Of a stretch of 20,563 nucleotides of DNA, positions 13,996-20,563 are shown piece after piece. The position numbers and the translations under genes are program-made. The number at the start of each line of letters is the position of its first letter. The stretch's first letter is position 1. This DNA is from CAZQBY01 sp964540655. GTDB lineage: Archaea; Altiarchaeota; Altiarchaeia; JAFGQM01. The DNA lies in the NCBI GenBank assembly GCA_964540655.1, contig CAZINR010000020.1, positions 1-20,563 of the forward strand. The letters run 5' to 3'. The notes under the pieces are model-generated. The model saw only the letters and a program-made list of their open reading frames with translations. It was not told the DNA's origin and did not search any database.

Positions 13996-15720
13996 TCACA
14001 CCTCATAGATTCTTATGTCCCCGAAAGAAGTCCTGTAGACCTCCTCATATATGGCCCGTATCTTTTCATCGAAGGAAGCCGGCACCCAGCATAGGTTCTT
14101 CCATCCGCCGTCTTCCACAATCATTGAATCGAAAATGACTATGTGGCCCACCCCTAAATCCTTGAATATTTCCCCCAATTCGTCCTTCTCCAGGAAATAG
14201 AATGTGAAATCCCCCACCACCCTTCTGTTCGAATAGTATGCCATCTCATTGCCGCACATTTGCCATACACTTGCATTTTTAGGGGTATGCTGCTCCAGCC
14301 ATAAGCCGGCCTCCTGTATAGACGGTATCCCGCCTTGGCTGGGACCGTACACCTGAGACTTGTACCACCTCTTGTTGAACGAAGCATCTTCATAAGCCAG
14401 GGAGAGAAGAGAAATGCCCAGCGCCAGTATGATCAGGAAGGCCAGCAGTTCCTTGGCATATGCCGGAAACTTGCTGTCGAGAATGAAAACTTTGAACAGG
14501 AACCAAATTCCGATGGCTGAGAACATCGAGAAGATCACAGCTATGAAAAGATGGTATCGCATCTGGTCTGTATTCCTGATGAAAAGGGCATAGTTGATTG
14601 CTATGAAACTCAGGAGGAACACCGTAAAGCACCTTTGCGCTCTCAAATCCGTCAATTCTAACAGCCGATTCTTGAACAATATGTTCAGAACAAAGAGGAC
14701 CATGCCCAGGACAACAAGCAGATTCATTAAATCGGCAAGTGCCTGGCTGGTGTCCCCCCCCCAGAAACCAGCTAGATACAGACCGTTTATGCTCGTGAAG
14801 CCGTTCCATGAAACCAGGGGATCCAACGGCCATACATGCCGGGATTCGGAGGACTGTACCCCTTTGCCGTAATACCTTCGATGCACTTCCTCCAGCCTTG
14901 CAGACCACCTTTGGGAAAAATTGGCGTCCTGCGAGGACAGCTCATACCCGCCAATCTTCTGCCCTATGTAGTTCACGCCCCTGAGGAAGAGGAATTCCTC
15001 GCTGCCCTGGGTAATCTCGCCGCTGGTATGTATGACGACCAGGTATGCGGGCAGGATTAAAAGCAAGAAAACAAGAGCATATGACGCTACTTGCTTAGCG
15101 TGAACCCCGCAGAAACTCAGCCCTTGCATGCGTGCCCTGCTGGCTAAGAAGAGAATTAAGAGGGTCAGTAAGACTGAAGGGAAGAGTATGAAGAGCCCCT
15201 GCTGTTTCATAGCGCTCGCCGCCGCCGAGAACAGAATCAACAAAGCCAGATATGTGTTGGACCGTGTCTTGAAATACCGCAATAAAAGGAATATGCTGAA
15301 TACGAAGAGCCCGGTCAGGAGAATCTCCATGTACATCCTCGAAGAGTAGAATATGACTTTAGGCGATGCCAAGACAATCGCCGCACTCAAAAGGGCTATG
15401 ACGCCCCGTCCGGTCAGCTCCCGCACCAGCAGGAAAACGGAGATGGCCATCAGAAGAATTCCCAGGAGTGTTATAGAATTCATCCCTGCCTCCCCGAACA
15501 TCAGGAACAATATTGCCTGCAGGGAACTGTATGCTGGGGGGTATGTCGAGTTCGTCTCCAACGCCCCGCCGTCCAGCAATTCTTTGGTGACCTTTCCTTG
15601 GATGGTTGCGTCTCCGAAGAGCGGCAGGGAGAATATCATGTCGGAGTAGAGTAGCCCGAACATTATCAGAATCAACACCAGGCCTGCTAAAGCCAGCCTA
15701 CTCCTCTCTGTTTGAAACAT
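13996..15720 (-). CDS. Large GT-C-like membrane glycosyltransferase
   Basis: The 574-residue protein opens with a helix (10-25) and a predicted external loop with LFGDATIQGK (Asp37 as candidate catalytic acid) and STYPPAYSSL (YPP at 60-62). About 10-11 helices follow, interrupted near residues 235-300 by an external loop (EITQGSEEFLFLRGVNYIG ... RRYYGKGVQSSESRHVW). The C-terminus is a soluble domain (GLWLEQHTPKNASVWQMCGNEMAYYSNRRVVGDF) that parallels the one in the 10883-12316 protein. The plan fits a PMT/GT39-like enzyme using a lipid-phosphate sugar donor. It overlaps the upstream GT4 gene by 23 bp. The Gly-Gly of GFWGGD is encoded across a run of nine C at 14754-14762, but the frame is intact. 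Confidence 0.75.
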   Translation of the reverse strand: MFQTERSRLALAGLVLILIMFGLLYSDMIFSLPLFGDATIQGKVTKELLDGGALETNSTYPPAYSSLQAILFLMFGEAGMNSITLLGILLMAISVFLLVRELTGRGVIALLSAAIVLASPKVIFYSSRMYMEILLTGLFVFSIFLLLRYFKTRSNTYLALLILFSAAASAMKQQGLFILFPSVLLTLLILFLASRARMQGLSFCGVHAKQVASYALVFLLLILPAYLVVIHTSGEITQGSEEFLFLRGVNYIGQKIGGYELSSQDANFSQRWSARLEEVHRRYYGKGVQSSESRHVWPLDPLVSWNGFTSINGLYLAGFWGGDTSQALADLMNLLVVLGMVLFVLNILFKNRLLELTDLRAQRCFTVFLLSFIAINYALFIRNTDQMRYHLFIAVIFSMFSAIGIWFLFKVFILDSKFPAYAKELLAFLIILALGISLLSLAYEDASFNKRWYKSQVYGPSQGGIPSIQEAGLWLEQHTPKNASVWQMCGNEMAYYSNRRVVGDFTFYFLEKDELGEIFKDLGVGHIVIFDSMIVEDGGWKNLCWVPASFDEKIRAIYEEVYRTSFGDIRIYEV

Positions 15721-16801
15721 CTTTGTAAACCTTTAAGGTCCTTGAGGCTATATGGTCCCAGCGGTATTCGCCCTTGATTTTTTTAAGGCCGTTTTTAGAA
15801 AAACTTTTGCGAAGCTTTGAATCTTCCAGCAGGTTGGCTATTGCGCGGGCTAGAGATTCAGCATCGCCGTATTCGACTAACAGCCCGTCTTCCCCCTCGT
15901 CTATTATCCCCCGTATCCCGTCTACATTCGTGGCTATGACTGGAGTCCCGGCCGACATAGCCTCGATTACTGTGATTCCGAAACCTTCAAATATGGACGG
16001 GACTACGACGCACTCGACCTTGTTGAGCCACTCGTTCACTTCATGATCCCCAACAAACCCCAGGAACGTAATATTGTCCCGGAGACCTCTCGCTTCTACT
16101 GCCTTTTTTAGTTTTTTGAGGTCCTTCCCGGCTCCGCATATGAACAACTTTATCGAGTCGTCCCTCTCCGTCATCAGAGCGATAGCGTCTATCAGAAAAT
16201 CGACCCCCTTTCTCTTGTCCACCCTGCCGAGGTACAGCAGACTCTTTCTAATCTTTTTCGTCCCTGTCGGGTGAAACTCTTTTTGGTCCACGCCGTTGGG
16301 GATGACTACGGTCTTCTTTTTATCGACGCCGTATTCCCGGACTAGCACATCCCGACTGTCTTTTGATACGCATATCACTCTGTCTGCCAGATTATAAGTC
16401 CTCTTCTCGAGGGGTATGAAAATCCTTTTCCAGAACTGCGATTTTATGTAGCGGGATTGTTGCCAATATGTGTGATGGCAAGTCGCAATCACCGGCACGT
16501 CCGGACGCCTCAGCAGGAAGACTCCCCCCGGCCCGCAGTGCACATTCAGCAGGTCTATCCCCTCCTGCTTAATGATTCCGCCTATCTTGAAATTGGCTAA
16601 AAAAGAGTAAAGGGCGTTCCTGCCTAGATTGGTCGTGCGCTTTAGTATAGTTTTGCTCTCAACGATGTCATTCTCTCTAGGGGAGATGAACACTACGTCG
16701 ATACTCATATCTAGAATCCTCTTATAGTATATCTCGTAGATGTGCCTTCCCTGCCCCCCTTCTGGAGGGTAAAAATCATAAGTTAATATCCCTATTTTCA
16801 C
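15698..16801 (-). CDS. GT4-family glycosyltransferase
   Basis: The protein has 367 residues from a GTG at 16801 and the GT-B fold. It shows KIGILTYDFYPPEGGQGRH at the N-terminus, LLNVHCGPGG, VIATCHHTYWQQ, VICVSKDSRD, IPNGVDQKEFHP, LLYLGRVDKRKGVDFLIDA opening the second domain, and IFEGFGITVIEAMSAGTPVIATNV with the E-x7-E donor motif. The frame stays open upstream to a TTG at 16855, but homology starts at the GTG, which overlaps the preceding stop as GTGA (16798-16801). The 3' end overlaps the GT-C-like gene by 23 bp. It is probably a retaining enzyme adding a sugar to the lipid-linked glycan; specificity is unknown. Confidence 0.85.
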   Translation of the reverse strand: MKIGILTYDFYPPEGGQGRHIYEIYYKRILDMSIDVVFISPRENDIVESKTILKRTTNLGRNALYSFLANFKIGGIIKQEGIDLLNVHCGPGGVFLLRRPDVPVIATCHHTYWQQSRYIKSQFWKRIFIPLEKRTYNLADRVICVSKDSRDVLVREYGVDKKKTVVIPNGVDQKEFHPTGTKKIRKSLLYLGRVDKRKGVDFLIDAIALMTERDDSIKLFICGAGKDLKKLKKAVEARGLRDNITFLGFVGDHEVNEWLNKVECVVVPSIFEGFGITVIEAMSAGTPVIATNVDGIRGIIDEGEDGLLVEYGDAESLARAIANLLEDSKLRKSFSKNGLKKIKGEYRWDHIASRTLKVYKDVSNREE

Positions 16802-17934
16802 TTTTCCAAAACCTTGTTGTAAACCCGGACGGTCTGCTCGGCGACTCTGTCCCAAGCGTACGTCTTCGCCAATTCACTGGAGTCACTCTCCAATCTTTTT
16901 CTTAGCCTCTTGTCGCCCAATATTTTCGTCACCGCTTTCGCTAGACTTCTCGAATCGCCCGGTTTTACGATTGCGTCTTCCCTCTTAACGAAGTCGGTCA
17001 ACCCCCCCACGTCGCTCACTATCAGGGGTTTGCCGAAATACAGGGCGAGAGTCCCCACTCCGCTCTGGGACTCGAAGTGCTTGTAGGGCAATACCACTAT
17101 GTCAGAGGCCGAGAAATAAAGGCCGACGTCAGAGTCGTCCGCGAAGCCAAGGCATTTCACTACGTTTTCGCCTATGTCTGCTTTCCGGATTGTCCTCTCG
17201 TAGCGGCCCCAATCTCCCCATGGCTGTCCGGCAATCAGCAATTTGACACCTTTTAAATCCGATTTAATCTCCCCCATGGCCTCTAGCAGGACATCCAGGC
17301 CCTTGTAATCCCGTATGTTCCCGAAGAATAGCAAGACTTTGTCCGATGGGTCCAGATTGAGTCTTTTTCTCGCGCCGCTTTTTGACAACTTTGCATACGT
17401 AGTTTGCTCTGGAATCCCGGCAGGGATTGAGGTTATCCTTTCCGAGGAGATCCCGTACTTCTTGCTTAGAATCTCCTTGTTCCTTTCCCCGTGAACTATA
17501 AATGAATCTGCAGTGCACAGGACCACCGAGTTCAGAAAATCGTTCAACGGATTCTTCTTGTGAGGCATCACGTTATGGACGGTTATGACAACCCTCTTAC
17601 CCCTCATCTTTGCCAAGCCCAGGGTCATCAGAAAAATGGGCGCAAGAGGATATGCCCACCATTGGGCATGTACTATGTCTCCCTTTAAGGAAAGGCCCGC
17701 AGACATCCATGTGGCGGGATTGTAATATGTTAGGACGTTTCTAGCATTCTTATCAGCGCAGTCGGCATCATATTCTTTCCTGCTCCCGCCGGGATACAGG
17801 AAATCCGGATAGATGCTTTTAAAGCCGATGAAATCCACTTCAATCCTTTTGGAAAGTGCCTTGAATAATCCCCGACAGTACGGGCTAATCCCCTTTATCG
17901 GCGGCAGCGTTCCTATCAGGCTGGCTCGTATCAT
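16798..17934 (-). CDS. GT4-family glycosyltransferase
   Basis: The 378-residue GT-B protein shows IGTLPPIKGISPYCRGL near the N-terminus, DIVHAQWWAYPLAP, VVITVHNVMPHKKN, FIVHGERNKEIL, SIPAGIP, LLFFGNIRDYKGLDVLLEA, and HFESQSGVGTLALYFGKPLIVSDVGGL. The usual E-x7-E motif is altered here: Glu is followed by SQSGVGTLA, a variant found in part of the GT4 family. It transfers a sugar from a nucleotide-sugar donor; the acceptor is unknown. The ATG at 17934 overlaps the stop of the upstream GT2 gene as ATGA, and its TGA overlaps the next GTG, so three consecutive genes are coupled. Confidence 0.85.
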   Translation of the reverse strand: MIRASLIGTLPPIKGISPYCRGLFKALSKRIEVDFIGFKSIYPDFLYPGGSRKEYDADCADKNARNVLTYYNPATWMSAGLSLKGDIVHAQWWAYPLAPIFLMTLGLAKMRGKRVVITVHNVMPHKKNPLNDFLNSVVLCTADSFIVHGERNKEILSKKYGISSERITSIPAGIPEQTTYAKLSKSGARKRLNLDPSDKVLLFFGNIRDYKGLDVLLEAMGEIKSDLKGVKLLIAGQPWGDWGRYERTIRKADIGENVVKCLGFADDSDVGLYFSASDIVVLPYKHFESQSGVGTLALYFGKPLIVSDVGGLTDFVKREDAIVKPGDSRSLAKAVTKILGDKRLRKRLESDSSELAKTYAWDRVAEQTVRVYNKVLEK

Positions 17935-18881
17935 ATTTTGGGACTCTTGAATCTTTGTCTCCTCTTGTTATAGATCTCTTCCTCCAGGAGTATCCTTCTC
18001 TGGTTGCTCCGTTTTGCTCTGATACCGTATATGATTATGGCGATACCTATCAAAATCAAACCTATCGAAATAGACCCGAACACACCCGCCAATGTAGTGC
18101 TCAGATATCCTAGGCTGTTTCCGATTGCCATGATTGCGCCGAAGCCGGAAACGCATATTCCCCCAAAACCAAAGAACGTTCCTGGATTGTAGTCACAATA
18201 TGTCCTGAGCATTGTCACACCCTCTTTTGTGGCATAGGAGTATATATTATGTATCAACCGGGATTTTCCCTCTCGTCGCCTGAATGTTATGTCCACCTCC
18301 GCCACCTTCAACCCCTTGGCCGCCGCCTCTATTATCGTCTCGTGAACATAAGTCTTCTTCGATTTTATGTTTAGCCGAAGAGCCGCTTCTCTCGAGAATG
18401 CCCTAAACCCGGTCTGGGCGTCTTTTACGGGGAAACCGGAGAGGACCCTGGTAATGAACGTCGCTATCCTGTTGCCCATTAGTTTGCCCATGGGCATGTC
18501 CTCGAGTTCGTTTATGTTCCTTGTCCCCAGAACCATGTCGGCCCCTTCTTCAAGCACAGGTCTGATCAATTTCGGTATTTCAGTGCTGTCGTATTGCCCA
18601 TNNNNNNNNNNTATGTTGACGATTATGTCCGCGCCCATTTCGAGCGAGGTCTCAAGCCCCTTCTCAAAGGCTTTTGCAAGACCTTTGTTCTCTCTAAAGC
18701 CCACTATTCTGTTGGCACCGACCCTTTTCGCCTCCTTGGACGTATCGTCCTCGCTGCCATCATCTATGACCAAGACGTCGACAGAATCTACGCCCTCTAT
18801 CTCCCTAGGGACGCTTTTTATGACGCTGCTTATATTGCGCTCTTCGTTCTCTGCCGGTATCATCACAACCAGTTTGACCAT
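17931..18881 (-). CDS. GT2 polyprenyl-phosphate sugar synthase-like protein with C-terminal membrane anchor (gap over catalytic motif)
   Basis: About 316 residues. The N-terminal GT2 domain has VVMIPAENEERNI (5-17) and VLVIDDGSEDDT (36-47), then GFRENKGLAKAFEKGL (61-76). The strand ADIIVNI (84-90) leads into the 10-N gap and resumes with GQYDSTEIPKLI. The expected catalytic DxD (DADGQYD in relatives) is exactly what the gap hides. AQTGFRAF and the following basic segment are typical of dolichol-phosphate mannose/glucose synthases. Two C-terminal helices anchor the enzyme (ICVSGFGAIMAIGNSL and AGVFGSISIGLILIGIAIIIYG). It would make a lipid-phosphate sugar, the donor used by GT-C enzymes. The frame is the same on both sides of the gap. 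It starts 13 nt after the epimerase stop. Confidence 0.85.
   Translation of the reverse strand: MVKLVVMIPAENEERNISSVIKSVPREIEGVDSVDVLVIDDGSEDDTSKEAKRVGANRIVGFRENKGLAKAFEKGLETSLEMGADIIVNIXXXXGQYDSTEIPKLIRPVLEEGADMVLGTRNINELEDMPMGKLMGNRIATFITRVLSGFPVKDAQTGFRAFSREAALRLNIKSKKTYVHETIIEAAAKGLKVAEVDITFRRREGKSRLIHNIYSYATKEGVTMLRTYCDYNPGTFFGFGGICVSGFGAIMAIGNSLGYLSTTLAGVFGSISIGLILIGIAIIIYGIRAKRSNQRRILLEEEIYNKRRQRFKSPKI
18602..18611. other. Assembly gap (10 N) inside the GT2 gene
   Basis: The run is 10 N. On the minus strand the codons are AAC ATA, three unknown codons, NAT, then GGG CAA TAC. Relatives have three residues (Asp-Ala-Asp) between NI and GQYD, which needs only 7 missing bases ending in the NAT codon. 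The run is therefore probably a default placeholder 3 nt too long, leaving the frame unaffected. Confidence 0.9.
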
Positions 18882-18894
18882 CTTCTATAACCGC

Positions 18895-19821
18895 CTAAGC
18901 AGTATCTGAACGTAGCCATTCGATTACGGTATCGATTCCTTCCCCCAACTTGCACCCCGGCTTAAAGCCTAGCCTTTCTATTCGGGATATGTCAAGGCAT
19001 ATCCTGTCCACTTCGCCTTCCCTTTTTGCGACATGCTTGACCTTCATCGATTCAGGGATGCTCTTCCCGATCATTTCGGCCAGCTCGTTGACAGAGGTTT
19101 CCACTCCGGTGCCAACGTTGAGGGTCTTGTTATCGAATCTATTGTCAATCGCCATAATATTGGCCTTGACCACGTCGCGCACATGGATGAAGTCTCTCGT
19201 CTGGGACCCGTCTCCAAAGATCAGCAGAGGCTCTTTTCTTAGAGCTTTGCCTACGAATATCGAAATGACTCCCGCTTCCCCCGCAGGGTCTTGCCGGGGC
19301 CCGTAGACGTTGGCATATCTCAGATTGACGTAATCTATTCCGTACAGTTCATGGTAAGCACTTATGTACTTTTCTGCAATCAGCTTCGAAACCCCGTAGG
19401 GGCTAACGGGATTGGCGGGGTGTGCCTCTCCGCAAGGGAGATTTTCCGGATTGCCGTACACCGCCCCTCCGGAAGATGCGTATATGATTTTCCCGGAACC
19501 GGATTTTCTCATATTTTCTAGCAGATTCAAGGTCCCTCCGATGTTGATGTTCATATCGAGTATGGGCTCGGATACCGACCTTCTTAGGTCTATCTGGGCC
19601 GCTTCGTGGAAAACCAAATCAACATCTTGCAGAGCGCTCTTGTTCGTGCTCCTCAAATCCTCCCTCCTAAAATCGATGTTTCCGTTTTCAAGCGTTTGCT
19701 CGAGGTTCTCTTTTTTACCGGTTGAAAGGTCGTCTATGACTAGGACTTCTTGACCTTCGTTTAAAAGAGCGTCCACTATATGGCTACCGATAAAACCTGC
19801 TCCGCCGGTCACGAGCATCAT
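18895..19821 (-). CDS. UDP-sugar 4-epimerase-like extended SDR
   Basis: The 308-residue protein is a GalE-type extended SDR. It has MLVTGGAGFIGSH with the GGAGFIG loop at 6-12, DDLSTGK at 30-36, FHEAAQ at 71-76, the YASSGGAVYG strand at 114-123, and the catalytic Tyr142-xxx-Lys146 in SPYGVSK. LRYANVYGPRQ and FGDGSQTRDFIHVRDVV follow. Such enzymes interconvert UDP-glucose/galactose or their N-acetyl forms; the exact substrate is not fixed by these motifs. Two ATGs (19821 and 19818) are adjacent and either may be used. A TATA-like box at 19851-19860 lies just after the preceding gene, so this may be the first gene of the coupled operon that runs down to 10883. Confidence 0.88.
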   Translation of the reverse strand: MMLVTGGAGFIGSHIVDALLNEGQEVLVIDDLSTGKKENLEQTLENGNIDFRREDLRSTNKSALQDVDLVFHEAAQIDLRRSVSEPILDMNINIGGTLNLLENMRKSGSGKIIYASSGGAVYGNPENLPCGEAHPANPVSPYGVSKLIAEKYISAYHELYGIDYVNLRYANVYGPRQDPAGEAGVISIFVGKALRKEPLLIFGDGSQTRDFIHVRDVVKANIMAIDNRFDNKTLNVGTGVETSVNELAEMIGKSIPESMKVKHVAKREGEVDRICLDISRIERLGFKPGCKLGEGIDTVIEWLRSDTA

Positions 19822-19850
19822 ATTGGGTCTATGGATTATAACGGTTGGAA

Positions 19851-19860
19851 CTTAAAAAGC
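19851..19860 (-). promoter_or_regulatory. TATA-like box for the glycan operon
   Basis: The minus strand reads GCTTTTTAAG in the 55-bp spacer, about 34-37 nt before the paired ATGs. It predicts a leader of about 8 nt and the main start of the long minus-strand operon. Confidence 0.45.
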
Positions 19861-19876
19861 AGAAAAAAGGCTTTAC

Positions 19877-20548
19877 TTAGGCCATCCGGAATACCTTGCT
19901 CCCGCATACCTCGCATTGCCCGGAGACAGCATTCCTCCCATTCTCGAGAACGGTCTTCCGCGGGTTTTTGATTCGTCGCCTGGCTTTGCATTTCAGGCAA
20001 TACGCTTTTTCCTCACCACCCCCCCTGCTGACTTCTTTTGAAACTCTTTTTACGGACTCCTCGGCTTCTTTCTCAGTTTTGGTAGACTCTTCCTGATTTA
20101 ACAGCAGGAAGGATAAGATTGTAACCAAGAGGCCCCCTGATGCTCCCAGGAAATATGACAATATTCCTGCCCCTAGGGTCAGCGTTCCGTATATAAGCAC
20201 GACTGCTCCAATCACGCCCCAAAGTGCAACGTGCCATATTCTGATCCGTTGATTTTTGCGGGTCTCTGTGAGTGCTTTCCGGGTTGTCGTCCTGCGAAAG
20301 ATTTTATAGGATCCGAACACCACTCCGGTCGCTATCACTGTTATGAACAGATAACCTAGGTTGATTCGGCTGTAAACAGCCTCCGGGCTCAATTGCTCCA
20401 ATATGGACAGAATCAGGAATATCGCCAAAAGACTGATGAAACAGGTCGAGATTATATCCTCTGCGACGCCCTCCTGGTTCGGGGGCATTCCCCCCCCACC
20501 CCCCAATGTCGATTTTAGGTCCGTTTCACCCAAGACTTTCGATTTCAT
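19877..20548 (-). CDS. Four-helix membrane protein with C-terminal DUF5679-type zinc ribbon
   Basis: The 223-residue protein has a short N-terminal tail with a glycine run (LGGGGGM), four predicted helices (about 33-52, 63-80, 105-122 and 125-150), an acidic-basic linker (QEESTKTEKEAEESVKRVSKEVS) and a C-terminal zinc ribbon. In the ribbon, Cys184/Cys187 (YCLKCKARRRI) and Cys212/Cys215 (CEVCGSKVFRM) flank an ENGRNAVSGQ turn, which matches the DUF5679 ribbon. Function is unknown. The fusion of a membrane domain to this ribbon suggests a membrane-tethered nucleic-acid- or protein-binding module. The ATG at 20548 has GGAAGG about 9 nt upstream. A later in-frame ATG (Met21) follows a G-rich tract at 20490-20504. 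It precedes the glycan operon by 55 nt; whether it belongs to it is unclear. Confidence 0.7.
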   Translation of the reverse strand: MKSKVLGETDLKSTLGGGGGMPPNQEGVAEDIISTCFISLLAIFLILSILEQLSPEAVYSRINLGYLFITVIATGVVFGSYKIFRRTTTRKALTETRKNQRIRIWHVALWGVIGAVVLIYGTLTLGAGILSYFLGASGGLLVTILSFLLLNQEESTKTEKEAEESVKRVSKEVSRGGGEEKAYCLKCKARRRIKNPRKTVLENGRNAVSGQCEVCGSKVFRMA

Positions 20549-20563
20549 CTGAACCTTCCGTGC

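Noticed and set aside
16802..16855. Upstream TTG extension of the GT4 gene
   Set aside because: The added 18 residues overlap the neighbouring gene by 58 bp and match no GT4 N-terminus; the GTG at 16801 forms a clean GTGA junction.
12116..17008. G/C homopolymers of 7-9 bases (C8 at 12910, C9 at 14754, G7 at 12116, C7 at 17002) as phase-variable switches
   Set aside because: Each encodes conserved Gly-Gly or Pro-Pro pairs (YPPG, GFWGGD, VGGLT, LGGAG) in frame, so codon choice explains them. No read data show length changes.
19833..19843. Bacterial -10-like box (GTTATAATCC) before the epimerase gene
   Set aside because: The window is archaeal, no -35 partner is evident, and the element is only about 17 nt from the start codon; the TATA-like box at 19851-19860 fits better.
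1..20563. tRNA, rRNA, riboswitch or insertion sequence
   Set aside because: All spacers are under about 125 bp, and I saw no cloverleaf, rRNA block, transposase or terminal inverted repeats.

Overview
The window is archaeal. It carries a quinolinate phosphoribosyltransferase and an archaeal-type L-aspartate dehydrogenase, a type II methionine aminopeptidase, zinc-ribbon/OB-fold DUF35 proteins, two single-domain KaiC-like ATPases, and many A/T-rich TATA-like boxes centred about 26-36 nt before start codons, which suggests mostly leaderless or very short-leader transcripts. Heavy use of ATA, AGG and AGA codons, the CGDGxCD surface repeat and the Cys-containing NosD-like surface protein would fit an uncultivated lineage (DPANN, Altiarchaeota or similar), but the sequence alone does not place it. 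Two runs of exactly 10 N (3566-3575 and 18602-18611) show that this is a scaffold with placeholder gaps, probably from a metagenome.

Region 1 (1-8274) is compact and housekeeping-like, with genes on both strands. It holds the N-terminal part of a secreted beta-helix protein (minus strand), a KaiC-like ATPase with an unusual P-loop, nadX and nadC facing each other tail to tail, and a DUF35 protein followed by the C-terminal remnant of a second DUF35 copy across a gap. Next come a PurM/ThiL/SelD-superfamily protein, a second KaiC-like ATPase with a canonical P-loop, a HAD hydrolase, a seven-helix membrane protein with an external Cys-rich CGDGWCD repeat domain, and a type II methionine aminopeptidase. 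Three convergent pairs overlap at their stop codons by 4-11 bp and a fourth is separated by 5 bp.

Region 2 (8271-20548) is a block of about 12 kb entirely on the minus strand and looks like a surface-glycan or glycoprotein-glycan locus. In transcription order it has a 4-TM protein with a DUF5679-type zinc ribbon, a UDP-sugar 4-epimerase-like SDR, a membrane-anchored GT2 (polyprenyl-phosphate sugar synthase type), two GT4 glycosyltransferases, a large GT-C-like membrane protein, a third GT4, a small SAM methyltransferase, a second GT-C-like membrane protein, a 99-aa DUF1616-like membrane protein, a Wzx/MOP-type flippase and a second SDR epimerase. From 19821 down to 10883 the genes overlap or nearly touch (ATGA and GTGA junctions), so they are probably co-transcribed and translationally coupled. 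The last three genes have their own TATA-like boxes.

Inferred working model: the epimerases supply nucleotide sugars. The GT2 makes a lipid-phosphate sugar, and the GT4 enzymes build a lipid-linked glycan on the cytoplasmic face, with the methyltransferase decorating it. The flippase turns it over, and the two GT-C proteins add sugars on the outer face from lipid-phosphate donors. Likely acceptors are secreted proteins such as the sequon-bearing beta-helix protein at the left edge. No oligosaccharyltransferase (AglB) is in the window. I saw no rRNA, tRNA, CRISPR array, insertion sequence or phage gene, and no gene-free stretch longer than 300 bases.
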